Source: Erythroxylum novogranatense
Taxonomy: Eukaryota; Streptophyta; Magnoliopsida; Malpighiales; Erythroxylaceae
Length of the DNA: 64,000 bases
Assembly (NCBI GenBank): GCA_029891385.1
Contig: CM057228.1
Location: 31,438,214-31,502,213 of the forward strand
Direction of reading: 5' to 3'
Part shown: in pieces, positions 21,647-33,119 of the stretch
Layout of the letters: every line of letters begins with the position of its first letter
How positions within the stretch are numbered: the stretch's first letter is position 1
The notes under the pieces: model-generated
What the model was told of the DNA's origin: nothing
Databases searched by the model: none
The model's input: only the letters and a program-made list of their open reading frames with translations
Translations under genes and position numbers: made by a program

Positions 21647-23905
21647 TGTCGTCCATCGGTTCTTGAAGTGGGGTTTCTCCAAGTGATGATGTTGCCGAGA
21701 GGGCATCTAAAGTTGTGGCTGAGGCGATGGCGATGTCGAGGTTGGGAGATGTCGAAGAGATCTCGACAAGAGAGCGGAAAGATGGGCTAGTCGTAAGGGA
21801 GCTACCCAAAGGAAAATCGAGGATGTCCGCGGCAGAGTTGAGTCGGTCGATTCTTAGGAATGGTATCCCTCGGTCCTGGGAGCCTAGGCTGGCCTCGGGG
21901 AATGAAAGAATCGATAGCAGCACGAGTGGGTGGTTTGTCGTCTCTGAGAGTTTCTTCTCGGTCGGTGGCTTGAGACTTCCGTACGTCCCGATCGTTGATG
22001 AAGTGTGCGCTGATTATCAACTAAGGCCGAGCCAGATTCTTCCGAATGGGTGGAGGTTCATTAATGGCCTTGCTTTGTTGTGCCATCAGTTTGGTTGTCT
22101 GCCTTCGGTCAACATCCTGCGCCACTTTTTGAGAATGAGCCAGAGTCCGACCTCTGGGGGTGGGATTTCTTCTTTGATGTACAAGGATGCCCGGTATCGC
22201 CCAGCCGGAACGGCTTCTAAAATTACCGGTTGGCGAACGAAATACTTCTTCGTGATGCCTCCGGGATCTTACTCCGAGTCGTCGAGCCTATTTCTTTCTA
22301 GGGAAGAGCGGGAGATGGTCGGTCGTATAAAGGAGCTCGGCCAATATAATTTCGCTCGACTCATTTCGGGATACGGTGGGGGGGCCTCGGCCAACTCTTT
22401 TCTGATTGACCCCCCGCCACAAGTTAGCGAGCTAGGAGAGGGATCCGCCTCGCCTGGTTGACCCCTCATGGTTGAGTTATTTTTCATGCTTGTAGGTTTT
22501 AGTTCGATTTCTAACCTGCTTTCGTTGTTTGTGCAGCCATAGTCAAAGTTCATGCTTTCACCGGCCCTCCCAAGTCTGCCAAGGGTAAGCGTAAGGTCGC
22601 TGGGCCTTCGGAGGCCAGAGGACAGGAGGATAGGGGAGAGGCCAGTTCAATTGTTGTTCGGCCCATTGCTTCCGAGCAACGAAATGTTCCTCCTACCGTC
22701 TCCGAGCCATCTGCGGCGCCTGTTGTGGTCGTCCTGCCTAGTGAGTGCCTGGTTGTTATCGAGGAAGAGGAGGAGAGTGATCGACCTCTGAAGAGGAGAA
22801 GGGGCGCTCAAGTAGCCGACCGATCTCCTCGTCCTTTAGACCGAAGCAAGGGGAAGGAGAAAGTGGGGGATCGTGCTGCCCCATCAGCCAAGGGTAAAGG
22901 GAATAAGCAAACGGGGAGTGCTGACAAATGGGAGTCGGCGATTAGCCTTGATAGGACGGCCTCGATTGCTAACGTCGAAGTGGCTCTTCATATCGCTAAG
23001 AGGGTCATTCCTCCTTCGGACGAGGAGCGCTTTGACTCATTGAGTGTTGAGGAGTTGACGGGCTGTGCCATCCGCAATTCCGTAAGGGAGGTGGCTTTCG
23101 TTTTGTATGCGTCGGTATGACGAGTCTTTGGATCGGAGGTCCATTCTCTCCTTGAAAGGTGGATGGTTTAAAGACCGAGCTCTCGAGGCTAGAGAGGAAG
23201 GAGACTTCTCCTGGCTCGGCTCTCTTCCTTTGAGGAGGAGAAGAAGCGCTGGGAAGAGGAGCGTGGCGTCCCGAGAGCTCACCGCGCTTGGAGAGGAGGA
23301 GAGGAGCGCTTGAAAGCTCGACTCACCGCGGAGGAGGTTGAGAGGGTAAAGGCGATGGCGGCGAGGAACAAGCTGTCTAAGGAATGTCTTGATCTTCAAG
23401 AGGAAGCTGGAGTCGGAGAGAGTGCTTAGGAAAAATTCTCGAGGACTGCATGCGGCGTAAGTGGCGAGCAAAACCAAGATACGTTGAGGAGGGTGCGAGC
23501 CTCCATAAAAAGGCAAAGGGTCGAGGCGATCAGGCGATGGCAGAGGCGGTTCTTGCAGGAGGAGTGCTTAGAGTACTCCTGTGACTTGGCCCTCATGATC
23601 CTGAAGAATTGCTATGACGCCTGCGTCCCTGAGGGGTCGGACGGTCCTCCGTTCGAGGGATTTGCCGAGCCGATGCTTCCTACCGCCCTTGGCATCTTTC
23701 TGGAGTAAGTAAGGGAGAGAGCCATAGAGGACCGGGGGTCAGTCTCGGATGAAGAACTGGACCTTAGCTCGGTTGAGGGGGACGATCTTCCTTGCGAGGA
23801 TACTTCTCCGGCGGCTCCCTTGGACCCTGCTCCCGTTTCGACCTTTCCGCCCGCTTTCGAGGCTTCCCTTGGGCATCCGCCCACTTCTCCTTCGGTTGAT
23901 TTTTG
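21647..23905 (+). pseudogene. Spliced antisense gene of the Tat element (Transposase_28-like)
   Basis: It runs opposite to pol. The best start is the ATG at 21647 (MSSIGS), followed at once by a TGA where Arg CGA is likely. From 21665 the frame is open to 22456 and includes Y-Q-L-R-P-S-Q-I-L-P-N-G-W-R-F-I-N-G and W-R-T-K-Y-F-F-V-M-P-P-G, which resembles the plant 'putative gypsy-type transposon' family (Pfam Transposase_28). An 80-bp intron (22457-22536) restores the frame exactly; exon 2 has an E-E-E-E-E-S-D-R-P-L-K-R-R-R nuclear-signal-like patch. The frame is lost after 23117 by indels and regained near 23585, ending P-T-S-P-S-V-D-F-stop at 23905. Antisense ORFs are described in the Tat lineage; the function is unknown. 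Confidence 0.7.
22457..22536 (+). other. Intron of the antisense gene
   Basis: It begins GTTGAC, ends GTTTGTGCAG, and has a TTCTAAC branch-like site 27-33 bp before the end. Removing it joins codon G|CC (Ala) and continues an open frame of about 190 codons, whereas reading through meets TGA at 22459. Confidence 0.7.
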
Positions 23906-24043
23906 AAGCTCACCTGGTCGGGCTTGTGACCAGGGCGGATTCACATTAATGCAATCTTTACTTTTGCTTCATTTTTCTGAAGTCATTTTTCGTATTTATG
24001 TTCTTTACTTTCGATGTATAATAGAGTTTAATGAAGTTGCTCG

Positions 24044-24650
24044 TAGTCGACCAGCTTCGAGATCGACTTATAGTAGAGTCCGAACCGAGGTCCCAAGGAT
24101 CTCTTATTGACTACCGATCGATCGTAGTCGATCTGTGCTAATGGCGAGTAAGGGTCTCAAGGATCTTGTCTTAGCGACCCGACCGACCGTAGTCGATCTA
24201 TTGAGATGCCGAGCGAGGCGAGCGAGGATCCCAAGGATCTTATTTTGGCGACCCGACCGACCGTAGTCGATCTATGGAGATGCTGGGCGAGGCGAGCGAG
24301 GGTCCCAAGGATCTTGTCTTGGCGACCCGACCGACCGTAGTCGATCTATGGAGATGCCGAGCGAGGCGAGCGAGGGTCCCAAGGATCTTGTCTTGGCGAC
24401 CCGACCGACCGTAGTCGATCTATGGAGATGCCGAGCGAGGCGAGCGAGGGTCCCAAGGATCTTGTCTTGGCGACTGACCGACTCGTAGTCGATCTATGGA
24501 GATGTCGGCGAGGTCCCAAGGATCTTGTCTTATGACCCGACCGACCGTAGTCGATCTATGGAGATGCCGAGCGAGGCGAGCGAGGGTCCCAAGGATCTTG
24601 TCTTAGCGACCCGACCGACCGTAGTCGATCTATGGAGATGCCGAGCGATG
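24044..24650. repeat. 74-bp tandem array in the Tat 3' region
   Basis: TAGTCGATCT recurs at 24125, 24190, 24264, 24338, 24412, 24486, 24548 and 24622, so most steps are exactly 74 bp (one is 65 and one 62). Each unit holds GACCCGACCGACCG and CCCAAGGATCTTGTCTT. The array lies between the convergent 3' ends of the antisense gene and integrase. Satellite-like arrays in the 3' untranslated region are typical of Tat/Ogre elements. Confidence 0.93.
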
Positions 24651-24841
24651 GTTGATTGGATTTTTTACTCTTTGCCACATATATTGGAACTTTTTATTGA
24701 CAAGAAATCTGAAAACCCCTTTATTGATGATAATGAGGGCGTGGGCCGTTAAAAAACCTGTCTGGCAGGGACAGGAAAAAGGTTCCTACATGTTGTATAC
24801 AAAAACGGTAATAAGCAAAGATTAACTAAAATAAAACTTAT

Positions 24842-25618
24842 CTATTGGTAGAACGCCTTCAAGTTTCGAGAGCTCCAAGGCCTTGGTAGAACCTTCCCTT
24901 TCGCATCGCGTAGGATGTAAGAACCATGCCCGACTTGCTTAATCACTCGATAAGGTCCTTCCCACGTCTGTCCGAGCTTTCCAGGATGCTTCCCAGCCGC
25001 CTCGTCCTTTCGCAGGACGTACCCGCCTATCTTTACATTGCTCGGCTTTACCCTTCTATTGTAGAATTTGGTCGCTTTTTGCTTGATTGCTTCCGAACGA
25101 GCGGCTGCCCTTTCTCTGTTCTCACTGAGGAGAACGAGTTCCGCTCTGCGGGCTTCATCATTCCGCTCTTCTTCATAGCCCAACACCTTTTGATTATGCA
25201 ATGCCACTTCTAATAGAACCAGGGCTTCTGCCCCGAAGGTCATCCTGAACGATGTTTCCCCAGTGGCTCCGTTCGGTGTGATTCTGTACGCCCATAATAC
25301 TTCGTCTAATTCTTCCACCCAAGTCCTTCGTCCATCTAGGCGCTTCTTGAGCGCACTCATTATTTTTTTGTTGGTATTCTCCGCAAGGTCGTTGCTCTGA
25401 GGGTGAGCTACTGAGGTTAACTGTAGTCTTATCTTTAGTCGGTCGCAGAAGTCTCTAAACTTATCGTTATCGAATTGTCGGCCATTGTCCGTAACTAGCA
25501 CCATAGGCATCCCGAAGCGACATAGTATATTTTTCTTTACGAAACTTTCTACCTTCCCTTCGGTGATTGTAGTGACCGCTTCCGCTTCTACCCATTTAGT
25601 GAAATACTCCACTGCCAC
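24842..25618 (-). pseudogene. Integrase, C-terminal part, of the Tat-type element
   Basis: The minus strand encodes 258 uninterrupted residues from V-A-V-E-Y-F-T-K-W-V-E-A-E to a stop after R-N-L-K-A-F-Y-Q. It has the second catalytic Asp (V-T-D-N-G-R-Q-F) and the Glu (L-A-E-N-T-N) of the DDE core. The C-terminal region has K-F-Y-N-R-R-V and W-E-G-P-Y-R-V. The zinc-binding HHCC domain and first Asp are absent, because the frame is cut at 25618 by a foreign LTR. Long openness suggests the loss was recent. It would have joined element cDNA to host DNA. Confidence 0.9.
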
Positions 25619-26302
25619 TGTAGCGCTCCCTTACCGTAGAGTATACACCGGGACGCCCGTAGGTCATACTGATACATACCTTACGATGAGGGTGCACTAC
25701 GATACGATCAATCTTATAACTCTCATGGCATCAATAAAATAAAACGGTAGGATCAGATTCACTAAATTTTTAAAACCAAAAGGGTATCCTTCATTTCATT
25801 TTATAAAACCATAATTATACCATTTAGTCATATAAACAACGGTACAGATCCCAAAATAGACAGTAATAACTCCTAACTAGGTCATCCCCAAAATATCCCA
25901 AAGGATCCCCAACTGACCGACCTGTGGGCCATGCTACTCTCGCCGGCACACACACAAGCAGAAAAGTCTCACTATTCGAGCTAGAGTCACACTCTCACGA
26001 CACGAAAAATAATGCAATTTGGGTGAGTTTGCGAAAACTCAATGAGTAACCATCATCGATGGTTCACTCAATTCATGCATTACGCTAAATGCGTGCATAA
26101 AGTAACACATATCATATTTAAAATCATAATTCAGAAGTTCATAAAATCATAATCACACATTTGCAATTAATCCCATATCAAATTCACAGCATAATCACAG
26201 ACTGAATGCACAATGATTTCCAGTTCATTTTAATGTTGTGACTGGCGTCAGAATTATCCCATTGCTGGGCACAATACACATTACACAAAAATTGCATTTT
26301 CG

Positions 26303-26394
26303 GGGGTAGGAGAGCCCTCTGGGTATGCACTACTGCCTACGTGCACTAGGGATAGGAGAGCCCTCTGGGTATGCACTAATCCCTTCTCACAGTA
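26303..26394. repeat. 46-bp direct duplication in LTR
   Basis: TAGGAGAGCCCTCTGGGTAT begins at 26307 and again at 26353, and the following TGCACTA is also repeated. Confidence 0.85.
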
Positions 26395-27104
26395 ATTGAG
26401 CTTATAGCTCCAATCAGATCAGAATTGTGCTCCAGTCACAACGGTCAGTTACTGATTTCTATTCATGCCTAGCATGTGTTCACAATTCACAGTAACATAT
26501 CTCATACGAATCATTTACTCATAATCACAAATAATTCATACAAAGAATTTAACACATCAGAGATTGAGAAACCAACTAGGTTACTCACCTCTAAACTTCC
26601 GAAGCTCTTTGTGGAAGTCTACGCACGTCGAGGATCGACGCTCCACTCGAGCCTCTACAATGATCAGAATACTCGAATATTACTAATTGTATCAATTTCA
26701 GTAGTCAATGATGCAAGTATATCGAATAATTTACGTACTATGCATGTTATGACATTTCCGACCTCAAACTCGAATTATCTCAATTTCGCTCTTTTACTTT
26801 AATTCATAGCAATTTCTCATACCATAGTTCAATTGGCTAAGTTCTATATCCTCCAAAGTCAAATTCTAATACATAGGAATTATCCTTAAATCAGAATCAA
26901 ATTCACTATTCAATTGCCATCCGATTTCTAGAACCACCAAATTAAATTTCCGCAATTTCATAGTCTCCGAATTGAATTCAACCCATATCTAAATGAATTA
27001 TCAAATTCCTAAATCAAGATCAATTTATCACCCACCAATCATAACTAAAATAACCTCAAAATCATTTAAAATCAAACAACCCACCTTCAGAAATCAAGCG
27101 TCCT

Positions 27105-27350
27105 CGCCGCGGCGTGAGATCGCTCGCCGCGGCGAGACACCTTTCTTCACGTTGCGGCACACGCTCCTTTCTCCTCTACGCGGCGTCATCCTTTGTGCTT
27201 CGCTGGCGGCGCTTCGCTGTCGCTTTCGTCATGGCGTCGCCTTCGCTTCGTCATGGCGTCGAGATCATCCGCCGCCATGGCGTGCCAAGCACACGTCGCG
27301 GCGTGCAAACGCTGAATTGCTCGCCGCGGCGTGTTCATCACACGCCGCGG
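27105..27350. repeat. CGCCGCGGCG palindrome array
   Basis: Perfect copies sit at 27105-27114, 27125-27134, and again near 27322 and 27340. Degenerate CGTTGCGGCA, CTACGCGGCG and CGTCATGGCG-type copies fall between at roughly 20-26 bp steps. Open frames through this GC-rich stretch are artefacts. Confidence 0.8.
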
Positions 27351-27960
27351 CGTGCAATCTTAGATTCACGCCCGAAATCCAAAAATTCCCAGATTTTTCT
27401 GATATAATCCAATCCTTTCCCTTCTAAACACTCCTAAACCACATTCTACACTTAACACAACTCATTCCTAAGCTTCAATCCATCAAATAAACATTATTCC
27501 ATAAATACCCAAATCAAAATTCACATCATCCCTTAAAACCTAAATCATCCGAAACTTCAAATTTCTTAAACAATTTATACTCAAATCCATGCTTAAATTA
27601 AACTATATAAAGCATAAAGGAACAAGAACTTACTTGATTCAAGCTTAAACCCTTGAAGAAACACCAAGAAAACTCAAACTCCCACTCCTAAACACATCCA
27701 CGGTTTTCTCCCAAATCCACCCAAACTCCATTTCTTTCAATCCAAGCCAAAAGGATAATTGATCAAAGACACGGAAGGAATGATTTGTAAGGAAAAATCA
27801 AGAAGTAACTCCAAGCTAAGATCCACGCAAAGAAGAAGAAGAACAAAGCAATTTCTTTCAAGAGAATAGGGCAAGCATCGTGGATCATTTATTCAAAGAG
27901 AAAGGTTTAAATACTAAGGCTTGATAAGGATTGTTTGGCAATTTCATTTGCCATAAGTCC

Positions 27961-28186
27961 AAATCTTCCAAGGTTGCGCTCTGCTCTTCTTGTTCTAGAT
28001 TGAGAGGTTGCGGCTGATCATCCGGGTTCGAGGACTGCGTACGGGAAGCATGGTGTGTCGACGGCAGGGTAGCAGGGAACTGCAAACCCATCCATTGCAT
28101 CGCCAGAGCTGCGAAAGCGGCTACATCAGGGTTTGTCGCTACCGCCTGACTGATCTGTGTGTTTCTGGACGTGGTGCCCTGATGTT
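27961..28186 (-). pseudogene. Start of gag of the Tat-type element
   Basis: After the primer-binding site the minus strand reads N-T-Q-I-S-Q-A-V-A-T-N-P-D-V-A-A-F-A-A-L-A-M-Q-W-M-G and a Gln/Pro/Glu-rich stretch ending near L-E-D-L-D-L. It then enters the foreign LTR, so only the N-terminus is left. No clear start codon is seen. Assignment rests on position and the match of Gln/Ala-rich Tat Gag N-termini. Confidence 0.5.
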
Positions 28187-28188
28187 GG

Positions 28189-28206
28189 GCCCCACGGTGG
28201 GCGCCA
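28189..28206 (-). other. Primer-binding site of the Tat-type element
   Basis: On the minus strand TGGCGCCCACCGTGGGGC lies 2 bp inside the 5' LTR. TGGCGCC starts are typical of Tat/Athila priming sites; I cannot name the tRNA for certain. Confidence 0.8.
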
Positions 28207-28208
28207 AT

Positions 28209-28645
28209 TGGTTCAGCCGGATTCTGGCGGAACTGTACGTTGCCGTTTGGATCCATGGAGTTGGCTGCTTTTTGTAGAAGCTTCAACGTAAAGATCCCTG
28301 CAAAACAAAGAAGGCACGTCGGGGGTGGTGTCCCGATTAGCCCCTCCGACGCTCAAGTCAGTCCTTTGGTGAAGGTGGGATCGCTGTCAGCAGAGAAGAC
28401 TAGGGTTTGTGATTACCTACCTCTGTTATGATGAAATCATACCTTATATATGGGATGGACACTAGGGCTAAGTCTTTACGTAGACTTCTACTTCTGCATG
28501 GAAGGTTTTCTCTCGCTAATGGGTCATGGATGTGTGGATCGGGCTCGGATTAACCAATGGGTGTGAGACCCATCTTTGAGAGACCGACTGATCGGCCTGC
28601 GGATTGTTGTGATTGGGTTCGGGCCCAATTAGACCGACCCGACCA
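28209..28645 (-). repeat. 5' LTR of the Tat-type element
   Basis: 437 bp, TGGTTCAG to CGACCCGACCA on the plus strand, homologous to 20418-20830 with a few small indels. Confidence 0.9.
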
Positions 28646-29117
28646 ATATATATGATAGAATCTATGAGATAATTATACATTGCAAATAAAACTATAATTA
28701 TGATATTTATATTACATTTATGTATTATTTCTAAATATTCTTGATCATTGTTCTATTAAAATTGGAAATTAATAGAGCATAAAAAAACTACCACATATTT
28801 GGTTTTCTCTTATGAAGAAAATAGTCGATCTCATAGGCTAAAATACAGAAATACTTAAATAAATGTGTGGGTGCTTGCTAGAGAACAAGTTCACTGAACA
28901 GACATGATATGAGAAATCTATTTATAACATTATTTGTATGTCTATGAAATTTTCATTATAGTAATTATATAAGAAATCCTTTAACTTGAGGCCATCAAAG
29001 TTATATTGTATGGGGATTGATATGTTTTGATACTACTTATGATCCATTTAATCATAAGTCGTTTAATCAGTAGTCATTGGATATAACATGAATTATATGG
29101 AGATACTTGAATGATCA
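28646..29117. other. Unassigned AT-rich stretch right of the Tat element
   Basis: It is the continuation of the locus into which the Tat element inserted (ATATA duplicated). No gene or second copy was recognised in the window. Confidence 0.3.
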
Positions 29118-31149
29118 TGATAGGATTCTAATACGCTTACTTTTTTAACACCTTAATCTTAGGTTTTTGTATGTATTTTATGTCTATTTATAGCTTACTT
29201 ATCTTGTTTTGTGTTTGACAGAGTTATGGATGCATAAAATATAAAAAAGAAATAAAAGGATTGGAATTAACACAATTTTATGTTTTTGGATGATTTGACC
29301 TTCACTGTTTTGAGAATTTTTATCTCAAGATCTACAAGGTGAAAATTTGTGGGCTTACTCTAGACACATTGAGGCATCTATAGACCAAGTTTCAGAATTT
29401 TCTGGGCTAGAATTTGGGAGAAGCGAATTTTTGAAGTCAGGCTCACGTCAACATATTGTCAAACTCACAACAGACCAGGCCCTTACCTATTTTCAAGGTC
29501 GTTTCTCATAATCCGACCGTTGGATCAGGCTGAAAGTTTTTGTGATATATTCTACACATCTTGGGCTACAAAATACCAAAAATTCATCCATTAATCTTTC
29601 CTGAATTCAGAGAAAGGAATTTTACAATTCAGCCCAGAAAACCTGTCTACAGTCCAATCCGAAGAAGATGCTTGTCAAGCCCAAATCCGAACCTTTCCAG
29701 CCCCTTAACCCTAGTATTTAAACTTCTTTTAGTTTTTTATTAGCAAAATTGGTGACACACTTCTCACTTGGGCGTACATAGTAGCTTTTCTTTTCTTCTC
29801 TTTGGTTCTATGTATGCAAATCATAGACAAAGGAGTATTCTTGTTTTAATTATGCAAGGCTAAAGATTTTGGTTTGCAAGGGAGGTAAGTAGCCTTGTAC
29901 CTATATGTTCTATGAGAATTTGAGTTCTATTCATCATGTACATGCTTAGGCAAAATACGAATTTGGTGATTTCTACATGAAACAAATCATTGTATAACTT
30001 TTTCTAATGTGATAGATGTAGTATTCATGTTAAACAATTGGAACAAATTGCTAGTTAATTAAAATCGACTTATCGAAATTAATTAACGTATAGTGGCTAA
30101 GGTTTTTGTCAGTAAAAATTTATTTTTATTGATTGGAATCTAAAATCATCAAACCTAATAAATTAATTACGATTTTTTGGATTAGTGGATAGGGAAAAAC
30201 ACTTGTTTGCTTTCAATCAATTATGTATTTAGTTCATACATAGTATTATGGTGGACTTCTGCATATTTAGGGTTAGGAATGGACTTTTCTATGATTAACT
30301 AATCAAGAACAACAAGAATGAATATTTTGCCTAAGATGAACATGATGTTATCCTTTATCTTTCAATGATTAGAACACACAGTGATCGTAGGTGAAAGCTT
30401 ATCTTGCAACTGCTTTTATAATTGATTATTTAACTTCTTTTCTTTGCAGCTGCCGAATCCTTATCTAAGCCTTTGATTTTATTTATTTTCTTTATAAAAA
30501 CTCTCTCGATTTTCTTTTTATTAATTAGTCACATTCAAAAACAATCATCCATTTTCATTAATTTGGTTTGAACATAGATTAACATAGTCATAAAATAATC
30601 TTCACTAATTAACTGTCAATTGCATGGTTTTCGTGTTAGCTAGGTGTTAAAATTCTAGGTTAGTTAGGTTGCATGCTGGCAACGTAGTGTCTTATGTAGT
30701 TACTTTTTGGTAAATTAATTCTCCATGTCTAGATTAATGCGTCCTTATATCATACATTGCATGTAGGATAGATTTATAATTTTTCCCTAACTAAATTTTT
30801 GTCTACTGGTCTTCCTATACTAAAATTTTGCACTCTAATTTGCATGCATTTGGCTTTGAGGTAGGAAGTAGTTATAATTGTGATTTTTGATCTGATCACC
30901 ATCCACACTCACGTAGGAACACACTCAGGTTAGTGGCACTTGATCTTAAGTTGGTTGGATGCTTGAATTCTTTAGATTTTCTAAGCACATATAATCTGGA
31001 AGTTTGTTTGTCTTGTCTTTTTGGGTGCTGAATAGAAAATCATTGTTTGAATCATTTTTCTAGTTCCTCGTGGGATCAATCCCATACTCTATGTTATACT
31101 ACCAATTATCATTCTTAAGTTTGGGAATTAAATTTGTAGGCCCGTAACA
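29118..31149 (+). repeat. 5' LTR of the Athila-like element (borders approximate)
   Basis: It ends before the primer-binding site, probably at CCCGTAACA. No partner LTR is available to fix the start. No gene inside; the ORF near 29561-29743 is not supported. Confidence 0.5.
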
Positions 31150-31163
31150 GCCTAAAATTTTTT

Positions 31164-31181
31164 TGGCACCGTTGTTGGAGA
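31164..31181 (+). other. Primer-binding site (Asp-tRNA, Athila type)
   Basis: TGGCACCGTTGTTGGAGA equals TGGCGCCGTTGCCGGGGA with four G/C to A/T changes, consistent with CpG decay. Confidence 0.8.
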
Positions 31182-31251
31182 ACTAACAAATTTAGCTTGA
31201 TTCAAGCATGTTTGTGTACTTTGTTTAGTTTCATTGTAATTTGCAAGTTAT

Positions 31252-32960
31252 ATGTCTAATGACAGAAGACCAGTGACTAGTGAAGAGATTGAACAATTTC
31301 ATCAACTCCTTAATGAAGCACTTGAAAAGACACCTGAGTGAGAAAAAAGGTTAAGGTTTTAAAATCTTAAAGAACAACTTGAAGCATGAAGGAGGCTTTT
31401 ATTCTCATCTTTGGACGGCAAATACAGGGGAATCCAAATAACATCCCAAATCCTTAATCCTAACTTGCTAAACATGGTTCCACCTGCCCAACCTCGCACA
31501 ATCAAAGAGCTAGCAGCTCCTGATATAGAAAATCAACCTTTATGCATTAATCTTCCTAATGATGCTATTAATTTTGAGTTGAAATTTGGATTAATTCACT
31601 TACTCCCTAGTTTCAATGGCCTTACAGGTAAGGACCCCCATAAGCACCTCAGGGAGTTTCATATGATATGCACTGGTATGAAGCCACGGGGAGGTTCTAA
31701 GTAACATATTAAGTTGAGAGCTTTTCCCTTTTCTCCATTCCATCACGTTCCATTGAGTCTTGGAATGAGATGAAAAGGGCACTCCTAGAGAAATATTTCC
31801 TAGCTTCCATAGTAGCAAATATCATAAATGAGATTTGTGGCATCAGGCAAAGCCATGGAGAGATTTTATATGAGTACTAGGAGTGATTCAAGATTTTGTG
31901 CGCTCAATGTCCTCACCATCAAATTTCAGATCAACTATTAATTCAATACTTTTATGAGGGGTTGAGGCCACAGGATAGGAATATCATAGATACTGCTAGT
32001 AGAGGTGCTTTGGTGGACGAAACTTCGGAGGCTACAAGGCAATTGATAGAGAACATGGCAACCAATTCTCAATAGTTTGGCACACATGTTGATCTTTACC
32101 CTAAAAGGGTGAATGAGGTTAGGTCATGTGGAATTTGTGCTAATCTTGGACATCCATCAGACATGTGCCCTACCATGCAGGACGAGTCTTATGAGCAAGC
32201 AAATGTTGTAGGGGGTGTTTCCTAATGCTCAACAGAAGAAGTATGATCCCTTCTCCAACACTTACAATCCTGGTTAGAGGGATCATCCAAACCTTAGATA
32301 TAGAAACCATCAACAACAACAGTAAGGTAATGGTGGAACTGCACGTGTGAATCCACTTGGTTTTTAGCAACAGCCTTCCTTCTAGTCTAGACCAGCCCCA
32401 CCACAGCCCAATCCCATTTCTTTAAGGTTAGATATGGATGAGATGAAGGTTATAATGAATTCCCCAACATTTAATACATTGATCATGCGACAGAGTTTAT
32501 GCAATTTCAACAGGAGACTAGGTTAAGTATTCAGACTTTAGAGAAACAAATGGGACAATTGGCCTCTAGTGTGAGGAAGTTAAAGGCATAAGGAAGTGGT
32601 AAGTTGCCTTCTCAAGCAGTCAAACCAAAGGAGGGTGTTAATGCAATTACATTGAGGAGTGGAAAACATCTTGGAGAGCAAAGATTAAAGGAAATAGCTT
32701 TAGAGGAGGAAGAGGAATTGGTGCCTGAATGAATTCCTTAGAGTACTTTGAATCCTAATCTTGATTCCTCTGAGGCTGGACCTTCTGCAGTTGCTTCTAA
32801 GGTAAGTTTTTCTTCTCCTATAAATTCCCCTTATAAACTAACTCCGCTTTTCCATTTGTCTTCTTTTTCTTCTCAGTCTAAGAAGGAAAACAAGGATAAG
32901 GATATCTTGGAGTTGTTTAAAAGGGTTGAGATTAACATCCCTTTGATTGAGGCAATTAAA
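31252..32960 (+). pseudogene. Gag of the Athila-like element
   Basis: ATG at 31252 starts MSNDRRPVTSEE. Stops follow at about 31339 and later, but the frame shows the Athila Gag signature T-I-K-E-L-A-A-P-D, L-P-S-F-N-G-L-T-G-K-D-P-H-K-H-L-R-E-F-H (31600-31660) and a C-x2-C-x4-H-x4-C zinc knuckle (C-G-I-C-A-N-L-G-H-P-S-D-M-C) at 32127-32168. The C-terminal part to about 32960 carries Lys/Glu-rich sequence. Gag forms the particle and the knuckle binds RNA. Many stops and frameshifts make it nonfunctional. Confidence 0.8.
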
Positions 32961-33119
32961 TAGGTGCACAAGTATGTAAAATTCTTGAAAGAGTTATGTA
33001 CCACAAAAGAGCTCATAAACTTAAAGGTGTGGAGACAGTGAATTTGGGGGAAGTAGTATCTGCAGTTCTTCAGAAGAAATTGTCATTAAAATAGAAAAAT
33101 CCATGTGCATTTGCTATTC

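Larger units (their letters stand above)
25619..27960 (-). mobile_element. Truncated foreign LTR at a deletion junction in the Tat element
   Basis: On the minus strand it ends GGGAGCGCTACA (25619). It has a TATTTAAA box (27906-27913), a GTAAGT donor (27628-27633), a palindrome-rich segment (27105-27350) and a 46-bp duplication (26303-26394). Only about 50 bp lie upstream of the TATA box, no TG start is clear and no TSD is visible (GCCAC on the left). The upstream end was therefore deleted together with the Tat element's gag-to-integrase region. ORFs inside it are not genes. Confidence 0.7.
20418..28645 (-). mobile_element. Tat-type gypsy element with antisense gene, TSD ATATA
   Basis: Short LTRs (20418-20830 and 28209-28645) start TGGTTCAG and end CGACCA, flanked by ATATA at 20413-20417 and 28646-28650. 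In transcription order (right to left): 5' LTR, primer-binding site, start of gag, foreign truncated LTR, C-terminal part of integrase, 74-bp tandem array, plus-strand gene, 3' LTR. Most of gag, protease, RT and RNase H are missing. The block is much richer in G+C and CpG than its surroundings, which suggests a younger insertion. The antisense ORF and 3' tandem repeats are known marks of the Tat lineage. Confidence 0.85.

Noticed and set aside
24044..24650. Regular repeats considered as a CRISPR array
   Set aside because: The units are head-to-tail tandem copies without unique spacers, in a plant retrotransposon.
27114..27427. Overlapping GC-rich open frames
   Set aside because: They run through the CGCCGCGGCG array of an LTR and share no domain with known proteins.
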